Shown: one piece after another, positions 9,045 to 19,572 of the stretch
Position numbering within the stretch: position 1 is the first letter of the stretch
How the letters are laid out: each line of letters begins with the position of its first letter
Assembly: GCA_002840125.1 (NCBI GenBank)
Contig: PGZF01000001.1
Location: 873,237 to 937,236 of the forward strand
Direction of reading: 5' to 3'
Source of the DNA: Gammaproteobacteria bacterium HGW-Gammaproteobacteria-15
Lineage (GTDB): Bacteria; Pseudomonadota; Gammaproteobacteria; Enterobacterales; Alteromonadaceae
Length of the DNA stretch: 64,000 nucleotides
The notes under the pieces: model-generated
Seen by the model: the letters and a program-made list of their open reading frames with translations, nothing else
The model's database searches: none
Told to the model about the DNA's origin: nothing
Made by a program: the position numbers and the translations under genes

Positions 9045-10039
9045 TGCTGTTACTCGACATTAAAAACCTGACCATAGAGCTGAAAACCCCTGATGGCTTA
9101 ATCCGGGCTGTCGATCGGGTTAATCTTAGTTTGCGTGAAGGTGAAACCCGTGGCCTGGTGGGTGAATCTGGCTCAGGTAAAAGCCTTATTGCCAAAGCTA
9201 TTGTTGGCGTACTTAACAAGCGCTGGCTGGTCAGCGCCGACCGCTTTAACTGGTGTGGCCAGGATTTGCTGCGTTTACCCTATGATCAGCAGCGCAAAGT
9301 AATTGGCCGTGACATTGCCATGATATACCAGGAGCCTAGTCGTAGCCTCGACCCTACCGCAGCGATATTGGAGCAGCTCGAAGAGGCTATTCCTGACCAC
9401 TTGCTGGAAGGCCCCTGGTGGAAACGTGGTTATCTACGCCGGCGCAAGGCCATTGGTTTACTGCACAAAGTCGGTGTGCGCGACCATCAGGCAGTACTGC
9501 AAAGTTACCCTTATCAGTTATCTGAAGGCGTTTGCCAGAAAATCATGATAGCGATGGCCATCGCCAAGGCACCGAAGCTATTGATTGCTGATGAACCCAC
9601 TACGGCGCTGGAAAGCACCACCCAGGCGCAACTGTTTCGTCTGCTGGCCAGCTTTAACCAGCTAAAAGGTACATCTGTATTGCTGATCAGCCATGAGCTG
9701 GAAAGCATAGCCCGCTACACCCAAAGCCTGAGTGTATTGTACTGTGGCCAGTTGGTTGAAGCAGGCGAAACCGCCAGTATTATCAAACAGCCTTATCATC
9801 CCTATACCCATGCTCTGATTAAAAGCGTACCGGAATTTCAGCCGAACCTGCAGCCGAAAACACCATTATATGCGCTGCCGGGCAGTATTCCGGTGCTGCA
9901 GCATCTGCCGATAGGCTGCCGTCTGGGCCCGCGCTGCCCCAATGCCCGCAAGGAATGTGTGAAAACACCCACACTGGAGCGTTTGCAAAATCATTACTAT
10001 AGCTGCCATTTCCCTCTAATAGGTAAAAAGGATTTATGA
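9044..10039 (+). CDS. sapD: SapD-like ABC transporter ATPase
   Basis: 331 residues. Walker A GESGSGKS (about residue 39), Walker B KLLIADEPTTALES and a C-terminal oligopeptide/dipeptide transporter domain with the Cys-rich end GCRLGPRCPNARKEC. The ABC signature is degenerate, LSEGVCQKIMIA instead of LSGGQ; enteric SapD shows the same kind of departure. In E. coli SapD also supports Trk potassium uptake by binding ATP. It overlaps sapC by one base and sapF by four. Confidence 0.9.
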   Translation: MLLLDIKNLTIELKTPDGLIRAVDRVNLSLREGETRGLVGESGSGKSLIAKAIVGVLNKRWLVSADRFNWCGQDLLRLPYDQQRKVIGRDIAMIYQEPSRSLDPTAAILEQLEEAIPDHLLEGPWWKRGYLRRRKAIGLLHKVGVRDHQAVLQSYPYQLSEGVCQKIMIAMAIAKAPKLLIADEPTTALESTTQAQLFRLLASFNQLKGTSVLLISHELESIARYTQSLSVLYCGQLVEAGETASIIKQPYHPYTHALIKSVPEFQPNLQPKTPLYALPGSIPVLQHLPIGCRLGPRCPNARKECVKTPTLERLQNHYYSCHFPLIGKKDL

Positions 10040-10803
10040 ACACCCTGCTTGAAGTCAGAGATTTGTGTAAAACCTATCGCAAACAAAGCGGCTGGTTCAG
10101 CCAACGCAGCGTTATTGCCCTGCAAAATATCAGCTTTACGCTGGCGGCAGGTAAAACCCTGGCCATTGTGGGTGAAACCGGATCTGGCAAAAGTACATTG
10201 GCAAAACTCCTGGTAGGAATTGAAAAGCCAGACAGTGGCGAGATCCTGCTGGCCGGCCAGCCAGTTCAAATAAGCCATTACCGGGAATATAACCATGTTA
10301 TCCGGTTTATTTTTCAGGATGCGGCAAAGTCACTAAACCCGCATCAGAAAATAGGCCAGATGCTCGATGACGTATTGCGTTTCAGCACGGTACTGGACCC
10401 GCAGCAACGTAAGCAAAAAATCCGTCAGACATTAAAACAACTCGGTTTGCTGGATGAACACAGTGAATACTACCCGCATATGTTTTCCGGCGGTCAGTTG
10501 CAACGGGTTGCGCTGGCCAGAGCACTGATCCTTGACCCTAAACTGCTTATTTTAGATGAAGCGCTTACTGCACTGGATCCATCACTACGGGCACAAATTG
10601 TAAACCTGTTGCTGGAATTACAGCAAAAATCCGGCCTGGCTTATCTGCTGATCACCAACCATTTGCGGCTGGTGCGCCATATCGCAGACGATTTACTGGT
10701 ATTGCATCAGGGCACAGCGCTGGATTACGGTAACACTGCGCATGTATTTGATCATGCCGAGCATGACTACAGCCGCAAGCTGATTAATAGCGCTGTGACA
10801 TAA
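10036..10803 (+). CDS. sapF: SapF-like ABC transporter ATPase
   Basis: 255 residues. Walker A GETGSGKST (about residue 46), signature FSGGQLQRVALARAL, and Walker B LLILDEALTALDPSL, with DEA in place of the common DEP. It lacks the C-terminal oligopeptide domain of SapD, as in enteric SapF. Last gene of the pspF-sapABCDF unit; a strong two-way terminator starts right at the stop codon. Confidence 0.9.
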   Translation: MNTLLEVRDLCKTYRKQSGWFSQRSVIALQNISFTLAAGKTLAIVGETGSGKSTLAKLLVGIEKPDSGEILLAGQPVQISHYREYNHVIRFIFQDAAKSLNPHQKIGQMLDDVLRFSTVLDPQQRKQKIRQTLKQLGLLDEHSEYYPHMFSGGQLQRVALARALILDPKLLILDEALTALDPSLRAQIVNLLLELQQKSGLAYLLITNHLRLVRHIADDLLVLHQGTALDYGNTAHVFDHAEHDYSRKLINSAVT

Positions 10804-10832
10804 AAAAACCGTGGCAAGCCACGGTTTTTTTA
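10803..10832. terminator. Two-way terminator between sapF and ppiD
   Basis: Perfect 7-base stem CCGTGGC/GCCACGG (10809-10815 with 10818-10824), loop AA, flanked by seven A on the left and seven T on the right. It can serve sapF on the plus strand and ppiD on the minus strand, which converge here. Confidence 0.9.
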
Positions 10833-10852
10833 TCGTTGTATCTGTATTTATG

Positions 10853-12760
10853 TTACTGAGTATCCGTCACGGCTTCGCGCAAATTACGGCTTATGTCAGC
10901 TTTGGCTTTTAACGCAGCAATTACCGCACGGTAATATTGCTCGGCCTGCTGCTCAGCTAAACGCTCCAGTTGGGCAGGTTCTGGCACCATTGTTACTTCG
11001 GCATCTTTCACTGCCAACACAGATACCAGCGCAGTATCGCCATTGGCCAGCGTTGCCAGCTCAATAGCCGGTTTATCGGCCGGGCGAGGCATAGCAAAAG
11101 CTTTAGCACGAATTTGGGCATCCAGAGTGCCACCAAAACGTGGGGTATCTGCAGATTGCTCCAGCGTTAACGATGCCTGTTCTGCCTGAGCCTTTAAACT
11201 GCTCTGTGCAGTGCCAACCAATATCTCTTCGGCTTTCGCTTTAGCTAACAATGCGCTTTGCTCTGCGCGAACAGCCGCTTCCACCTGAGCTTTAACTTCT
11301 TCCAGTGATTGCGTACGTTTTGGCTGATAATCGGTAACACGCACTACGATAGCGCGTTGGTTATCCAGTTCAATAACTTCACTGTTTAACCGCTCTTTAA
11401 TAAAGCCGCTATCGAAAATTTTACTCATTACTGCAGGTGCAGATAAAGGCGCGGTTGCTTCATTGCGGCTAAACAACGGCGTTGAAACAACCTTAGCATC
11501 TACCGCTGCTGCAGCATCTTCCAGTGTGTCAGGTACTTCAAAACTCACTTCGGCCAAACGTTGCTGCGCCTCGTAAAACTTTGCAGTTGCAGCATCTTGC
11601 TTAATGCTATTAGCTATATCTGCTGATACTTCAGCCAGCTCTTGCACCTGGGCCGGTTCCAGAGTAACAAGCTTAATAATATGGTAGCCATAAGCGCTTC
11701 TTACCACAGGGCTAAGTTCGCCGGTTTCTTTCATGCCAAAAGCAACGCGCTCGAATTCAGGGTCAACATCACCGGCGGCCAACCAATCCAGCACACCACC
11801 GTTTTCTGCAGAAAAGGTATCGGCAGATTCTGCTTTAGCCAACTGCGCAAAATCGGCACCGGCTTTTAACTGCTGTAAAATCGCCTCTGCTTTTGCGGCA
11901 ACTTCAGCATTATCTTCTTCCGCTTCCAGCATAATATGTGCAACCTGGCGACGTTCGTCACGGGTATAACGGGCTTTATTAGCCTGGTAATATTCAGCTA
12001 CTTGCTGCTCAGTAACTTCAGTATCTGATGCCAGCGCTGCAGCGGATAACTCAACATAGCTAACGGCAACTTTTTGCTCTGTCTCAAATTGTTGCAGGTT
12101 CGTTGTGTAATAGTCTTGCAGCATTTGCTCTGTCAGTTCTACCTTAGCGGCAAAATCAGCTGCGGCAATACGCACAAATTCGATATCACGGCTTTGTTGC
12201 TGTAATTTAGCCAGTAACTGCATATCTTTAACTGTGGCAAATTCGCTGCTCAGTAAACCAATTAATAACTGGTTACGCGACATTTGCTCACGCATCAGTT
12301 CACGGAACTGATCCGGCTGATAACCTGCCTGGCGCAGTAAAGCCTGATAACGGTCATTATTAAACTGGCCGTCAACCTGAAACTCTGTCATACCGCGGAT
12401 AGCTTCACGCACTTGATCATCACTAACACGCAGGCCAAGCTCTGCAGCAAATTGCTTTTGCAAGGTCTCGTCGATCAGACGTTCCAGCACTTCGCTACGA
12501 AAATTATTCATATAAGCGCTATCAGCTGCCAGGGTGGCGTACATTTCGCCAAACTGCTGTTGCAGCCGAGACCGCTCATTCTGAAATGCCTGGTCAAAGT
12601 CTGCACGGCTGATTTTTTCACCGTTAACCTCTGCCACATTAACTTCGGCAGGTGTACTTAAATAACTGCCAACACCTGCTAATGCGAACGTCAGGATCAC
12701 TAAGCCTAAAATAGACTTGGCAATGATTCCCTGTGAGCCTTCTCTGATTCTCTCTAACAT
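10853..12760 (-). CDS. ppiD: PpiD-like periplasmic folding chaperone
   Basis: 635 residues. One N-terminal membrane anchor (IIAKSILGLVILTFALAGVGSYL, residues 12-34), then a SurA-type N-terminal chaperone region (about 40-200), a parvulin-type PPIase domain (about 265-365, from QVAHIMLEAEE to YGYHIIKL) and a helical C-terminal domain. PpiD sits in the inner membrane next to the SecYEG exit and helps newly exported proteins fold; in E. coli its own isomerase activity is weak or absent. It lies downstream of hupB as in E. coli. Confidence 0.93.
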   Translation of the reverse strand: MLERIREGSQGIIAKSILGLVILTFALAGVGSYLSTPAEVNVAEVNGEKISRADFDQAFQNERSRLQQQFGEMYATLAADSAYMNNFRSEVLERLIDETLQKQFAAELGLRVSDDQVREAIRGMTEFQVDGQFNNDRYQALLRQAGYQPDQFRELMREQMSRNQLLIGLLSSEFATVKDMQLLAKLQQQSRDIEFVRIAAADFAAKVELTEQMLQDYYTTNLQQFETEQKVAVSYVELSAAALASDTEVTEQQVAEYYQANKARYTRDERRQVAHIMLEAEEDNAEVAAKAEAILQQLKAGADFAQLAKAESADTFSAENGGVLDWLAAGDVDPEFERVAFGMKETGELSPVVRSAYGYHIIKLVTLEPAQVQELAEVSADIANSIKQDAATAKFYEAQQRLAEVSFEVPDTLEDAAAAVDAKVVSTPLFSRNEATAPLSAPAVMSKIFDSGFIKERLNSEVIELDNQRAIVVRVTDYQPKRTQSLEEVKAQVEAAVRAEQSALLAKAKAEEILVGTAQSSLKAQAEQASLTLEQSADTPRFGGTLDAQIRAKAFAMPRPADKPAIELATLANGDTALVSVLAVKDAEVTMVPEPAQLERLAEQQAEQYYRAVIAALKAKADISRNLREAVTDTQ

Positions 12761-12835
12761 CTTAGCACGATCTCTTTATTCATCTTTAACGGCTGGGAGG
12801 CAACAAAAACGCATCTTGGTTGCCGTAAAAAAAAA

Positions 12836-12860
12836 CGCATCTTAACAGATGCGCTTTTTT
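12836..12860. terminator. Terminator downstream of hupB
   Basis: Stem CGCATCT/AGATGCG (12836-12842 with 12847-12853), loop TAAC, with a run of nine A before it and seven T (broken by one C) after it. It sits about 100 bases past the hupB stop and 75 bases in front of ppiD, so ppiD needs its own promoter in the short remaining stretch or depends on read-through. A second small inverted repeat, GGCAAC/GTTGCC, lies at about 12800-12825 in the ppiD leader. Confidence 0.8.
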
Positions 12861-12950
12861 TAGAGAAGCCTTTGGAAGACTGTGGTTACCGTATTAAGTA
12901 GCCTTGGACTCCCAAAATTGGCACTTTGTTTGTCTGTAACAAACTAAAGC

Positions 12951-13223
12951 TTAGTTACAGGCGTCTTTTAACGCTTTACCAGGCTTGAAAGAAGGAATTT
13001 TCGCAGACGCGATTTGAATAGTTGCACCAGTTTGTGGGTTACGGCCTGTACGGGCTGCACGCTCGCGTACGCTGTAAGTACCAAAACCAACTAATGCTAC
13101 AGAGTCGCCTTCTTTAAGAGCTTCGGTAACAGCATCAATGAACGAATCTAAAGCACGACCTGCTGCTGCTTTAGAAATGTCTGCACCAGCAGCAATTTTG
13201 TCGATAAGTTGAGACTTGTTCAC
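12951..13223 (-). CDS. hupB: DNA-binding protein HU-beta
   Basis: 90 residues, the exact length of HU. The N-terminus reads [20 protein letters not shown] and the DNA-binding arm holds the family signature ([22 protein letters not shown], residues about 43-64). HU bends DNA and compacts the nucleoid as a dimer. The start is GTG at 13223, with the ribosome binding site AAGGGGA seven bases upstream; the longer frame up to 13259 adds an unconserved N-terminus and is rejected. Gene order lon-hupB-ppiD is the conserved one. Confidence 0.96.
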   Translation of the reverse strand: MNKSQLIDKIAAGADISKAAAGRALDSFIDAVTEALKEGDSVALVGFGTYSVRERAARTGRNPQTGATIQIASAKIPSFKPGKALKDACN

Positions 13224-13293
13224 AATATCATCCCCTTCAATTGTTATTATTTTCAACAACTACACTTCATTAGTTCTGTAAGTGAGCTTCATC

Positions 13294-13322
13294 GTTATAA
13301 CAAGCATTTTTCAGGCTTGCAA
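13294..13322 (-). promoter_or_regulatory. Sigma70 promoter of hupB
   Basis: Minus strand: -35 TTGCAA (13317-13322), 17-base spacer, -10 TATAAC (13294-13299). It gives a leader of about 65 bases before the GTG start. Confidence 0.75.
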
Positions 13323-13362
13323 GCAAAAAAGCAGCAAAACTAACAGTTCTGGCTTTGACTGC

Positions 13363-13383
13363 AGCCCTTGTATAACAAGGGCT
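13363..13383. other. Perfect hairpin between lon and hupB
   Basis: Nine-base inverted repeat AGCCCTTGT/ACAAGGGCT around a three-base loop, 50 bases past the lon stop. There is no T-run on either side, so it may be an RNA-end stabiliser or a Rho-type stop signal; I do not call it an intrinsic terminator. Confidence 0.45.
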
Positions 13384-13432
13384 TGGTCGAAACTTTCCAT
13401 AACTTAGCACAGCCAACAGGAATGAAAAGCCC

Positions 13433-15829
13433 CTACGCAGGATTTTTTTCCGTTTTTTTGCTTTTTGCTGGATTTTTTACCGTTTCACCCACCGAAACAC
13501 GCTCTAATGGCTCTTGTAACGCCAGTTCCAGCACTTCATCTATCCATTTTACCGCGCAAATTTCGATATCACCTTTCACATTATCAGGGATATCTTTTAA
13601 GTCACGCACGTTATCATGCGGAATAAGTACCCGCTTAATACCACCACGGTGTGCTGCCAGCAGCTTTTCTTTTAAGCCGCCGATGGGTAAAACTTCACCA
13701 CGCAGCGTAATTTCACCTGTCATAGCCACATCAGCCCGCACCGGGTTACCGGTTAAGCTTGATACCAGCGCTGTTACCATAGCAATACCGGCACTGGGGC
13801 CATCTTTTGGCGTGGCGCCTTCCGGTACATGCACGTGAATATCGCGTTTCTCATAAAAGTCTTCATTGATACGCAAACCTGCGGCGCGGCTACGCACTAC
13901 TGTCATCGCCGCCTGAATAGACTCTTTCATCACATCACCCAGTGAACCGGTAAAAGTAAGTTTACCTTTGCCCATCACTGAGGCCGCTTCAATAGTCAAT
14001 AAATCGCCGCCTACTTCCGTCCAGGCTAAGCCGGTAACCTGGCCGATACGGTTGCTGTCTTCAGCTTTACCGTAGTCGTAGCGCTGCACACCAAGATAGT
14101 CTTCCAGATTCTGCTGGTTTATCACCACCTGCTTTAAATCTTTGGTCAGTAATATTTGCTTCACCGCTTTGCGGCATAGTTTGGAGATCTCACGCTCTAA
14201 ACTGCGCACCCCGGCCTCGCGGGTGTAATAGCGGATAATGCCGATAATGGCGCTATCTTCAATGACAATCTCGCTGGCTTTTAACCCGTTACGGCCAATT
14301 TGCTTGGTGATAAGGTGCTGCCTGGCAATGTTCAGCTTTTCATCTTCGGTATAGCCCGCCAAACGGATCACTTCCATCCGGTCCAGTAACGCCGCCGGAA
14401 TATTCAGGCTATTGGACGTTGCAAAGAACATCACATCGGATAAGTCGTAGTCCACCTCCAGATAGTGATCACTGAATGCTGTGTTCTGTTCAGGATCTAA
14501 TACCTCCAGCAGCGCTGCGGCCGGATCACCACGGAAATCCGATGCCATTTTGTCAATTTCATCAAGTAAAAACAGCGGGTTACGCACGCCAACCTTAGCC
14601 ATTTTTTGGATGATTTTGCCAGGCATAGAACCGATATAGGTACGACGGTGGCCACGAATTTCAGCTTCGTCACGCACGCCGCCCAGCGCCATCCGCACGT
14701 ACTTACGTCCGGTAGCTTTGGCAACAGACTGCCCCAGTGACGTTTTACCCACACCCGGAGGGCCAACCAGACAAAGAATTGGGCCTTTTAATTTATTGAC
14801 CCGTTGCTGCACAGCTAAATACTCAACAATGCGCTCTTTTACCTTCTCCAGGCCGTAATGGTCTGCATTAAGAATTTGCTCGGCCACTGCCAGGTTTTTC
14901 TTTACCTTGCTGCGCTTTTTCCACGGCACATTGGCCAGCCAGTCGATATAGCTGCGCACCACTGTTGCTTCTGCCGACATTGGCGACATCATTTTCAGCT
15001 TTTGCAGCTCGCTACGGGCTTTATCTGCCACTTCTTGCGGCATTTGTGCCTGTTCAATTTTCTTATTCAGTGTTTCAAATTCGTCCGGCGCATCTTCCAG
15101 CTCACCCAGTTCACGCTGAATGGCTTTCATTTGTTCGTTCAGGTAATACTCGCGCTGGCTTTTCTCCATCTGCTTTTTCACCCGGCTGCGAATACGGCGT
15201 TCTACCTGAAGAATGTCAATTTCACTCTCCATCATCGCCATCAGATACTCAAGCCGCTCGGTTACATCGAAGATCTCCAGCACTTTTTGCTTGTCTTCAA
15301 CTTTTAGCGGCATATGCGCAGCCATGGTATCGGCCAGGCGTGCCGGTTCATCTATACCGGTCAGGGCGGTTAATACTTCTGGCGGGATCTTTTTATTCAG
15401 CTTGATATAACCTTCAAACTGATTAATGGCAGAGCGCAAAAACACTTCCTGCTCACGGCTGTCTACTTCGGCAGTTTCGATAATATCAACATAAGCAGCA
15501 AAAGCTTTGTCGGTTTCAGTAAATTCAGCCAGCCTGGCACGGCGGCTGCCCTCTACCAATACCTTGACGGTACCGTCCGGCAGTTTTAGTAATTGCAAAA
15601 TCGTCGCAACCGTACCTACTTCATATAGATCAGTCGCTGCCGGGTCATCCAGCGTGGCGTCTTTTTGCGCAACCAGAAAAATTTGTTTGTCGTTTTCCAT
15701 GGCCGCATCAAGGCATTTAATCGATTTTGCCCGGCCAACAAACAGCGGGATAACCATATGGGGATAAACGACCACGTCGCGCAGTGCCAGCACCGGCATA
15801 TGCAAACGTTCAGCGTGTTCTGATGTCAT
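13433..15829 (-). CDS. lon: Lon ATP-dependent protease
   Basis: 798 residues. Order of parts: N-terminal substrate-binding domain (from [20 protein letters not shown]), AAA+ domain with Walker A GPPGVGKT (about residue 355) and Walker [11 protein letters not shown], and the C-terminal serine protease domain with the catalytic Ser in [13 protein letters not shown] and the catalytic Lys in [12 protein letters not shown]. It degrades damaged and regulatory proteins in the cytosol. The C-terminal tail (after about residue 770) is rich in Lys, Thr and Pro. It lies between clpX and hupB, with a heat-shock promoter in the clpX-lon gap. Confidence 0.97.
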   Translation of the reverse strand: MTSEHAERLHMPVLALRDVVVYPHMVIPLFVGRAKSIKCLDAAMENDKQIFLVAQKDATLDDPAATDLYEVGTVATILQLLKLPDGTVKVLVEGSRRARLAEFTETDKAFAAYVDIIETAEVDSREQEVFLRSAINQFEGYIKLNKKIPPEVLTALTGIDEPARLADTMAAHMPLKVEDKQKVLEIFDVTERLEYLMAMMESEIDILQVERRIRSRVKKQMEKSQREYYLNEQMKAIQRELGELEDAPDEFETLNKKIEQAQMPQEVADKARSELQKLKMMSPMSAEATVVRSYIDWLANVPWKKRSKVKKNLAVAEQILNADHYGLEKVKERIVEYLAVQQRVNKLKGPILCLVGPPGVGKTSLGQSVAKATGRKYVRMALGGVRDEAEIRGHRRTYIGSMPGKIIQKMAKVGVRNPLFLLDEIDKMASDFRGDPAAALLEVLDPEQNTAFSDHYLEVDYDLSDVMFFATSNSLNIPAALLDRMEVIRLAGYTEDEKLNIARQHLITKQIGRNGLKASEIVIEDSAIIGIIRYYTREAGVRSLEREISKLCRKAVKQILLTKDLKQVVINQQNLEDYLGVQRYDYGKAEDSNRIGQVTGLAWTEVGGDLLTIEAASVMGKGKLTFTGSLGDVMKESIQAAMTVVRSRAAGLRINEDFYEKRDIHVHVPEGATPKDGPSAGIAMVTALVSSLTGNPVRADVAMTGEITLRGEVLPIGGLKEKLLAAHRGGIKRVLIPHDNVRDLKDIPDNVKGDIEICAVKWIDEVLELALQEPLERVSVGETVKNPAKSKKTEKNPA

Positions 15830-15875
15830 TGATACTCTCTCGAATTTAGTTACTGCAGGCGCGAATATGTTTCAG

Positions 15876-15904
15876 TATATGGGGTTCGTTTTAAAAACTT
15901 CAAT
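15876..15904 (-). promoter_or_regulatory. Heat-shock (sigma32-type) promoter of lon
   Basis: Minus strand: -35 ATTGAAG (15898-15904), 13-base spacer, -10 CCCCATATA (15876-15884). This fits the sigma32 consensus CTTGAAA-N(11-16)-CCCCATNT closely in the -10 element. E. coli lon is also a sigma32 gene, so the assignment agrees with known biology. Confidence 0.8.
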
Positions 15905-15913
15905 TACATATAC

Positions 15914-15944
15914 GAAAAAGGAGCTGATTCAGCTCCTTTTTTTT
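15914..15944. terminator. Terminator between clpX and lon
   Basis: Stem GGAGCTG/CAGCTCC around a three-base loop at 15920-15936, with five A before and eight T after. On the minus strand it follows the clpX stop by about 15 bases and ends in TTTTTCG, so it separates clpX from lon and leaves lon to its own promoter. Confidence 0.85.
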
Positions 15945-15956
15945 CCTGTGGCAGGA

Positions 15957-17237
15957 TTAATGTGATTCAGCCGCAACGGGCTCACTGCTCTGATAAATCA
16001 AAATAGGGTCGCTTTCACCGCGGATCACGGTTTCATCAATCACTACTTTTGACACATCCTGCATTGATGGCAGTTCATACATTGTATCCAGCAGCACACC
16101 TTCAACAATAGAACGCAGGCCACGGGCGCCGGTTTTACGCTCCATTGCTTTTTGTGCAATGGCTTTTAGTGCGTCTTCACGGAACTCCAGCTCTACCTCC
16201 TCCATGGCAAACAAGGCAGCAAATTGTTTTACCAGAGCGTTTTTCGGCTCGCTGAGAATTTGCACTAAGGCCGCTAAATCCAGCTCAGTTAACGTAGCCA
16301 CTACCGGTAAACGACCGATAAATTCCGGAATTAAGCCGTACTTCACCAAATCTTCCGGCTCTACATCGCGGAAGGATTCACTTAAGCTGCGCGTACTTTC
16401 TTTGCTGCGTACCTCAGCACCAAAACCAATACCGGAACCTTTGGCACAGCGCTGCTCAATAACTTTATCTAACCCGGCAAAAGCACCGCCACAGATAAAC
16501 AGAATTTTTGAGGTATCAACCTGCAAAAACTCCTGCTGCGGATGCTTACGGCCACCTTGCGGCGGTACTGAGGCAACAGTGCCCTCAATCAGCTTTAACA
16601 GCGCCTGCTGCACACCTTCACCCGATACATCACGGGTAATAGACGGGTTATCAGACTTGCGCGAAATCTTGTCGATTTCGTCTATATAGACAATACCGCG
16701 CTGGGCTTTTTCTACATCGTAGTCACACTTTTGCAGCAGCTTCTGAATAATATTTTCGACATCTTCACCAACATAACCGGCCTCAGTCAGCGTAGTGGCA
16801 TCGGCCATCGTAAAAGGCACATCGAGTAAACGGGCCAGCGTTTCAGCCAGCAGGGTTTTACCACTACCGGTCGGGCCTATCAGCAGGATATTACTTTTAC
16901 CCAGCTCTACATCTTGTTTATGCTGAGCACTGCGCAGGCGTTTGTAATGGTTGTATACCGCCACTGCCAGCACTTTTTTGGCATGATCCTGACCAATGAC
17001 ATAGTCGTCAAGATGATGACGAATTTCGCGCGGCACCGGCAATTTGTCGGCATCACGTTTCGGGGAAATGTCTTTAATTTCCTCGCGGATGATGTCATTG
17101 CATAAATCAACGCATTCATCACAAATATAAACCTGTGGGCCTGCAATCAACTTACGCACTTCATGCTGTGATTTGCCACAAAAAGAACAGTACAACAGTT
17201 TACCGTTCTTATCGCCGTCAGTGCGGTGATCAGACAT
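15957..17237 (-). CDS. clpX: ClpX, ATPase and unfoldase subunit of ClpXP
   Basis: 426 residues from ATG at 17237, which has the site GAGGT seven bases ahead; the open frame to 17264 is rejected. The N-terminal zinc-binding domain shows the four cysteines (CSFC, then CDEC). Walker A is GPTGSGKT, the pore loop is GYVGED, Walker B is [10 protein letters not shown], and the IGF loop that docks on ClpP is in [10 protein letters not shown]. ClpX unfolds tagged proteins and feeds them to ClpP. It follows clpP by 55 bases. Confidence 0.97.
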   Translation of the reverse strand: MSDHRTDGDKNGKLLYCSFCGKSQHEVRKLIAGPQVYICDECVDLCNDIIREEIKDISPKRDADKLPVPREIRHHLDDYVIGQDHAKKVLAVAVYNHYKRLRSAQHKQDVELGKSNILLIGPTGSGKTLLAETLARLLDVPFTMADATTLTEAGYVGEDVENIIQKLLQKCDYDVEKAQRGIVYIDEIDKISRKSDNPSITRDVSGEGVQQALLKLIEGTVASVPPQGGRKHPQQEFLQVDTSKILFICGGAFAGLDKVIEQRCAKGSGIGFGAEVRSKESTRSLSESFRDVEPEDLVKYGLIPEFIGRLPVVATLTELDLAALVQILSEPKNALVKQFAALFAMEEVELEFREDALKAIAQKAMERKTGARGLRSIVEGVLLDTMYELPSMQDVSKVVIDETVIRGESDPILIYQSSEPVAAESH

Positions 17238-17292
17238 GTAACTACCTCTTTCACTACGGTGCAACCCTGTAACGCAGGGCTGCCTAAAATGA

Positions 17293-17916
17293 TTACTTCG
17301 TTTCTCTATTGGTTAATATGGCATCTACCAGGCCATAATCCAAGGCTTGCTGCGCACTTAAGAAGTTATCACGCTCAGTATCTTTGCAAACCTGCTCATA
17401 ACTTTTATCACAGTGCTCGGCCATTAAACGGTTTAATTTTTCTTTAATGCTTAAAATTTCCCGGGCATGAATTTCAAAATCAGTCGCCTGGCCTTGGAAG
17501 CCGCCTAACGGTTGGTGGATCATCACCCGCGCATTGGGTAAACAATAACGCTTACCTTTAGTGCCACCAGACAATAAAAATGCGCCCATACTGGCCGCCT
17601 GGCCCACACATACAGTGGCAATATCCGGTTTGATATAACGCATGGTGTCGTATATTGACAAACCAGCAGTAACAGAGCCGCCCGGCGAATTAATATAAAT
17701 ATAGATGTCTTTTTCCGGATTTTCTGATTCTAAGAACAATAATTGCGCCACAATCAGGTTGGCCATGTGATCTTCAACCTGACCGGTTAAGAAAATTACC
17801 CGCTCTTTTAACAGGCGTGAGTAAATATCGAACGACCGCTCGCCTTTGGCTGTTTGCTCAATAACGATTGGTACCAGAGCGTTTACTATGTCATTTAAAT
17901 GTTGCGGCATAGACAT
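17293..17916 (-). CDS. clpP: ClpP protease subunit
   Basis: 207 residues. The catalytic triad is visible: Ser in [14 protein letters not shown] (about residue 111), His in [11 protein letters not shown] (about 136) and Asp in the following helix region. A short N-terminal propeptide before [22 protein letters not shown] fits the enteric enzyme. It forms the double-ring chamber used by ClpX and ClpA. Lies between tig and clpX. Confidence 0.97.
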   Translation of the reverse strand: MSMPQHLNDIVNALVPIVIEQTAKGERSFDIYSRLLKERVIFLTGQVEDHMANLIVAQLLFLESENPEKDIYIYINSPGGSVTAGLSIYDTMRYIKPDIATVCVGQAASMGAFLLSGGTKGKRYCLPNARVMIHQPLGGFQGQATDFEIHAREILSIKEKLNRLMAEHCDKSYEQVCKDTERDNFLSAQQALDYGLVDAILTNRETK

Positions 17917-17965
17917 ATTTCAGAGTTCCCTTTAAATGGCTGGGTTTTGCTGTTGCAGAAAATAA

Positions 17966-17993
17966 AATGGCCCGAACTGTTGTCCGAGCCATT
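17966..17993 (-). terminator. Hairpin terminator between tig and clpP
   Basis: A 12-pair stem (with two G-T pairs) closes on the loop AACA and is followed on the minus strand by TTATTTTC. It sits 28 bases past the tig stop and 49 bases in front of clpP. A clpP promoter would therefore have to lie inside tig or over the hairpin, or the hairpin acts as a partial stop between two gene levels. Confidence 0.75.
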
Positions 17994-18021
17994 AAAGCCG
18001 TCAAGCCAAAATAAGTCAACG

Positions 18022-19332
18022 TTAGTTGGCAGCTTGCGGGTTCATTATCTCGTCAAAAGCCGCTTTTTGTTCAGTCACTTTAGCGCCAGCCAGAATAACT
18101 TCTATGGCTTGCTCTTCCAGTGCTACATTGCGCATGCTTTGTAACAGTTCTTTGTTGCTGTTGTAGTACTGTACCACTTCTTGCGGATCTTCATAAGCAG
18201 AAGCGACAGTTTCAATTAACGCCTGAACCTTTTTGTCATCTACTTTCAGTTCGTTAGTTTTGATCACTTCGCCCAGCAACAGGCCTACTTTTACGCGATC
18301 TTTGGCCTGCTCTTCAAACAGTGACGCTGGCAATTCTGGTAACTGCTTAGGATCCAGGTTATTACCAAAACGCTGCAGAGCCTGTTTACGCAGTACATCT
18401 ACTTCGCCTGCAATCAGTGCTTGTGGCACGTCTACGTCATTGTTAGCTAATAAACCTTTGATAACCTGATCTTTTACTTTAGCTTTAATATTCTGGTTCA
18501 GTTCGCGTTCCATGTTTTTACGCACTTCAACTTTCAGTGCATCAACAGTCGCAGTTTCTAAACCAAACAAAGTAGCAAATTCGTCAGTCAGTTCAGGCAG
18601 TACTTGTTGCTCTACGGTGTTTACCGTAACAGCAAAGCTGGCCGCTTTACCTTTTAAGTTTTCAGCGTGGTATTCTTCCGGGAAAGTTACGTCAACAGTA
18701 ACTTGTTCACCGGCTTTTTTGCCAACGATACCGTCTTCAAAACCCGGGATCATCCGGCCTTGGCCCAGCTCTAAGGTAAAGTTAGTGGCTTTGCCGCCTT
18801 CAAACTCTTCGCCGTCGATTGAACCAACAAAATCAATAATTACGCGATCACCGGTAGCCGCTTTGCCTTTTTTCGCTTCCCACTTCGCGTGTTGCTTACG
18901 CAGCGTGTCCAGCATCTTGTCTAAATCGGCATCAGCAATCTCAACAACCGGCTTGTTCACTTCGATTTTATCCAGGTTTTTAACTTCAACTTCCGGATAC
19001 ACTTCAAAGGTAGCTTTAAATTCTAAATCTTTACCCTGCTCCAGTTGGCCTGGGGCAAAAGTAGGTGCGCCTGCCGGAGTCAGTTTGTTGGCAATAATGG
19101 CATCATAAAAATGACGCTGCATTTGCTCACCGGCAACTTCCTGCAATACTGCCAGGCCATAACGCTTCTGGATCAGTGTTACCGGCGCTTTGCCCGGACG
19201 GAAACCGTCGATACGCTGACGTTTGGCCAGATCACGTAAACGGCTTTTTACTTCTGCATCAATTTTGTCGGCCGGAACAGTGATAGTTACTTGGCGCTCT
19301 AAACCCTGAGTGGTTTCCACAGAAACTTGCAT
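18022..19332 (-). CDS. tig: Trigger factor, ribosome-bound chaperone
   Basis: 436 residues. The ribosome-binding signature GFRPGKAP is in the N-terminal domain (about residue 44), the FKBP-type PPIase domain spans about 150-245 ([20 protein letters not shown]), and the helical substrate-binding domain follows. It binds the ribosome exit tunnel and shields new chains. First gene of the tig-clpP-clpX-lon-hupB-ppiD row, with a good sigma70 promoter in front. Confidence 0.97.
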   Translation of the reverse strand: MQVSVETTQGLERQVTITVPADKIDAEVKSRLRDLAKRQRIDGFRPGKAPVTLIQKRYGLAVLQEVAGEQMQRHFYDAIIANKLTPAGAPTFAPGQLEQGKDLEFKATFEVYPEVEVKNLDKIEVNKPVVEIADADLDKMLDTLRKQHAKWEAKKGKAATGDRVIIDFVGSIDGEEFEGGKATNFTLELGQGRMIPGFEDGIVGKKAGEQVTVDVTFPEEYHAENLKGKAASFAVTVNTVEQQVLPELTDEFATLFGLETATVDALKVEVRKNMERELNQNIKAKVKDQVIKGLLANNDVDVPQALIAGEVDVLRKQALQRFGNNLDPKQLPELPASLFEEQAKDRVKVGLLLGEVIKTNELKVDDKKVQALIETVASAYEDPQEVVQYYNSNKELLQSMRNVALEEQAIEVILAGAKVTEQKAAFDEIMNPQAAN

Positions 19333-19438
19333 CTTGTTACCTCAAATTCAAAAACGGGCGTGTAATGAACGCCTTACTAGTGTGATCTGGTATCAAAACG
19401 CAGCACTGAACCAGACCTGTTATAAAATAGGACGCGGC

Positions 19439-19467
19439 ATTATAGCGGGGTAAATGTCTGACGTCGA
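19439..19467 (-). promoter_or_regulatory. Sigma70 promoter of tig
   Basis: Minus strand: -10 TATAAT, a perfect match (19439-19444), 17-base spacer, -35 TCGACG (19462-19467). It gives a leader of about 100 bases before tig. Confidence 0.7.
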
Positions 19468-19506
19468 GCCCTTAACAAGAGCGTACTAAGCACCAATGCA
19501 GACAAA

Positions 19507-19556
19507 ATAAAAAACGCAGCATAGTCAATAAATTACTATTGCTGCGTTGATTTTTT
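19507..19556 (-). terminator. Terminator of proBA
   Basis: Stem AACGCAGC/GCTGCGTT (19513-19520 with 19541-19548), extended by ATAGT/ACTAT after one bulged base, then TTTTTTATTTT on the minus strand. It ends the proBA unit upstream of the tig promoter. Confidence 0.85.
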
Positions 19557-19572
19557 CCTGCGGTCGCAGCCG

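Noticed and set aside
13368-13838. Open frame on the plus strand over the 3' end of lon
   Set aside because: It is antisense to the conserved protease domain, has no ribosome binding site or known motif, and comes from codon bias of lon.
14858-15405. Two long plus-strand frames inside lon (149 and 146 residues)
   Set aside because: Both mirror lon codons on the opposite strand; no start signal and no recognisable protein.
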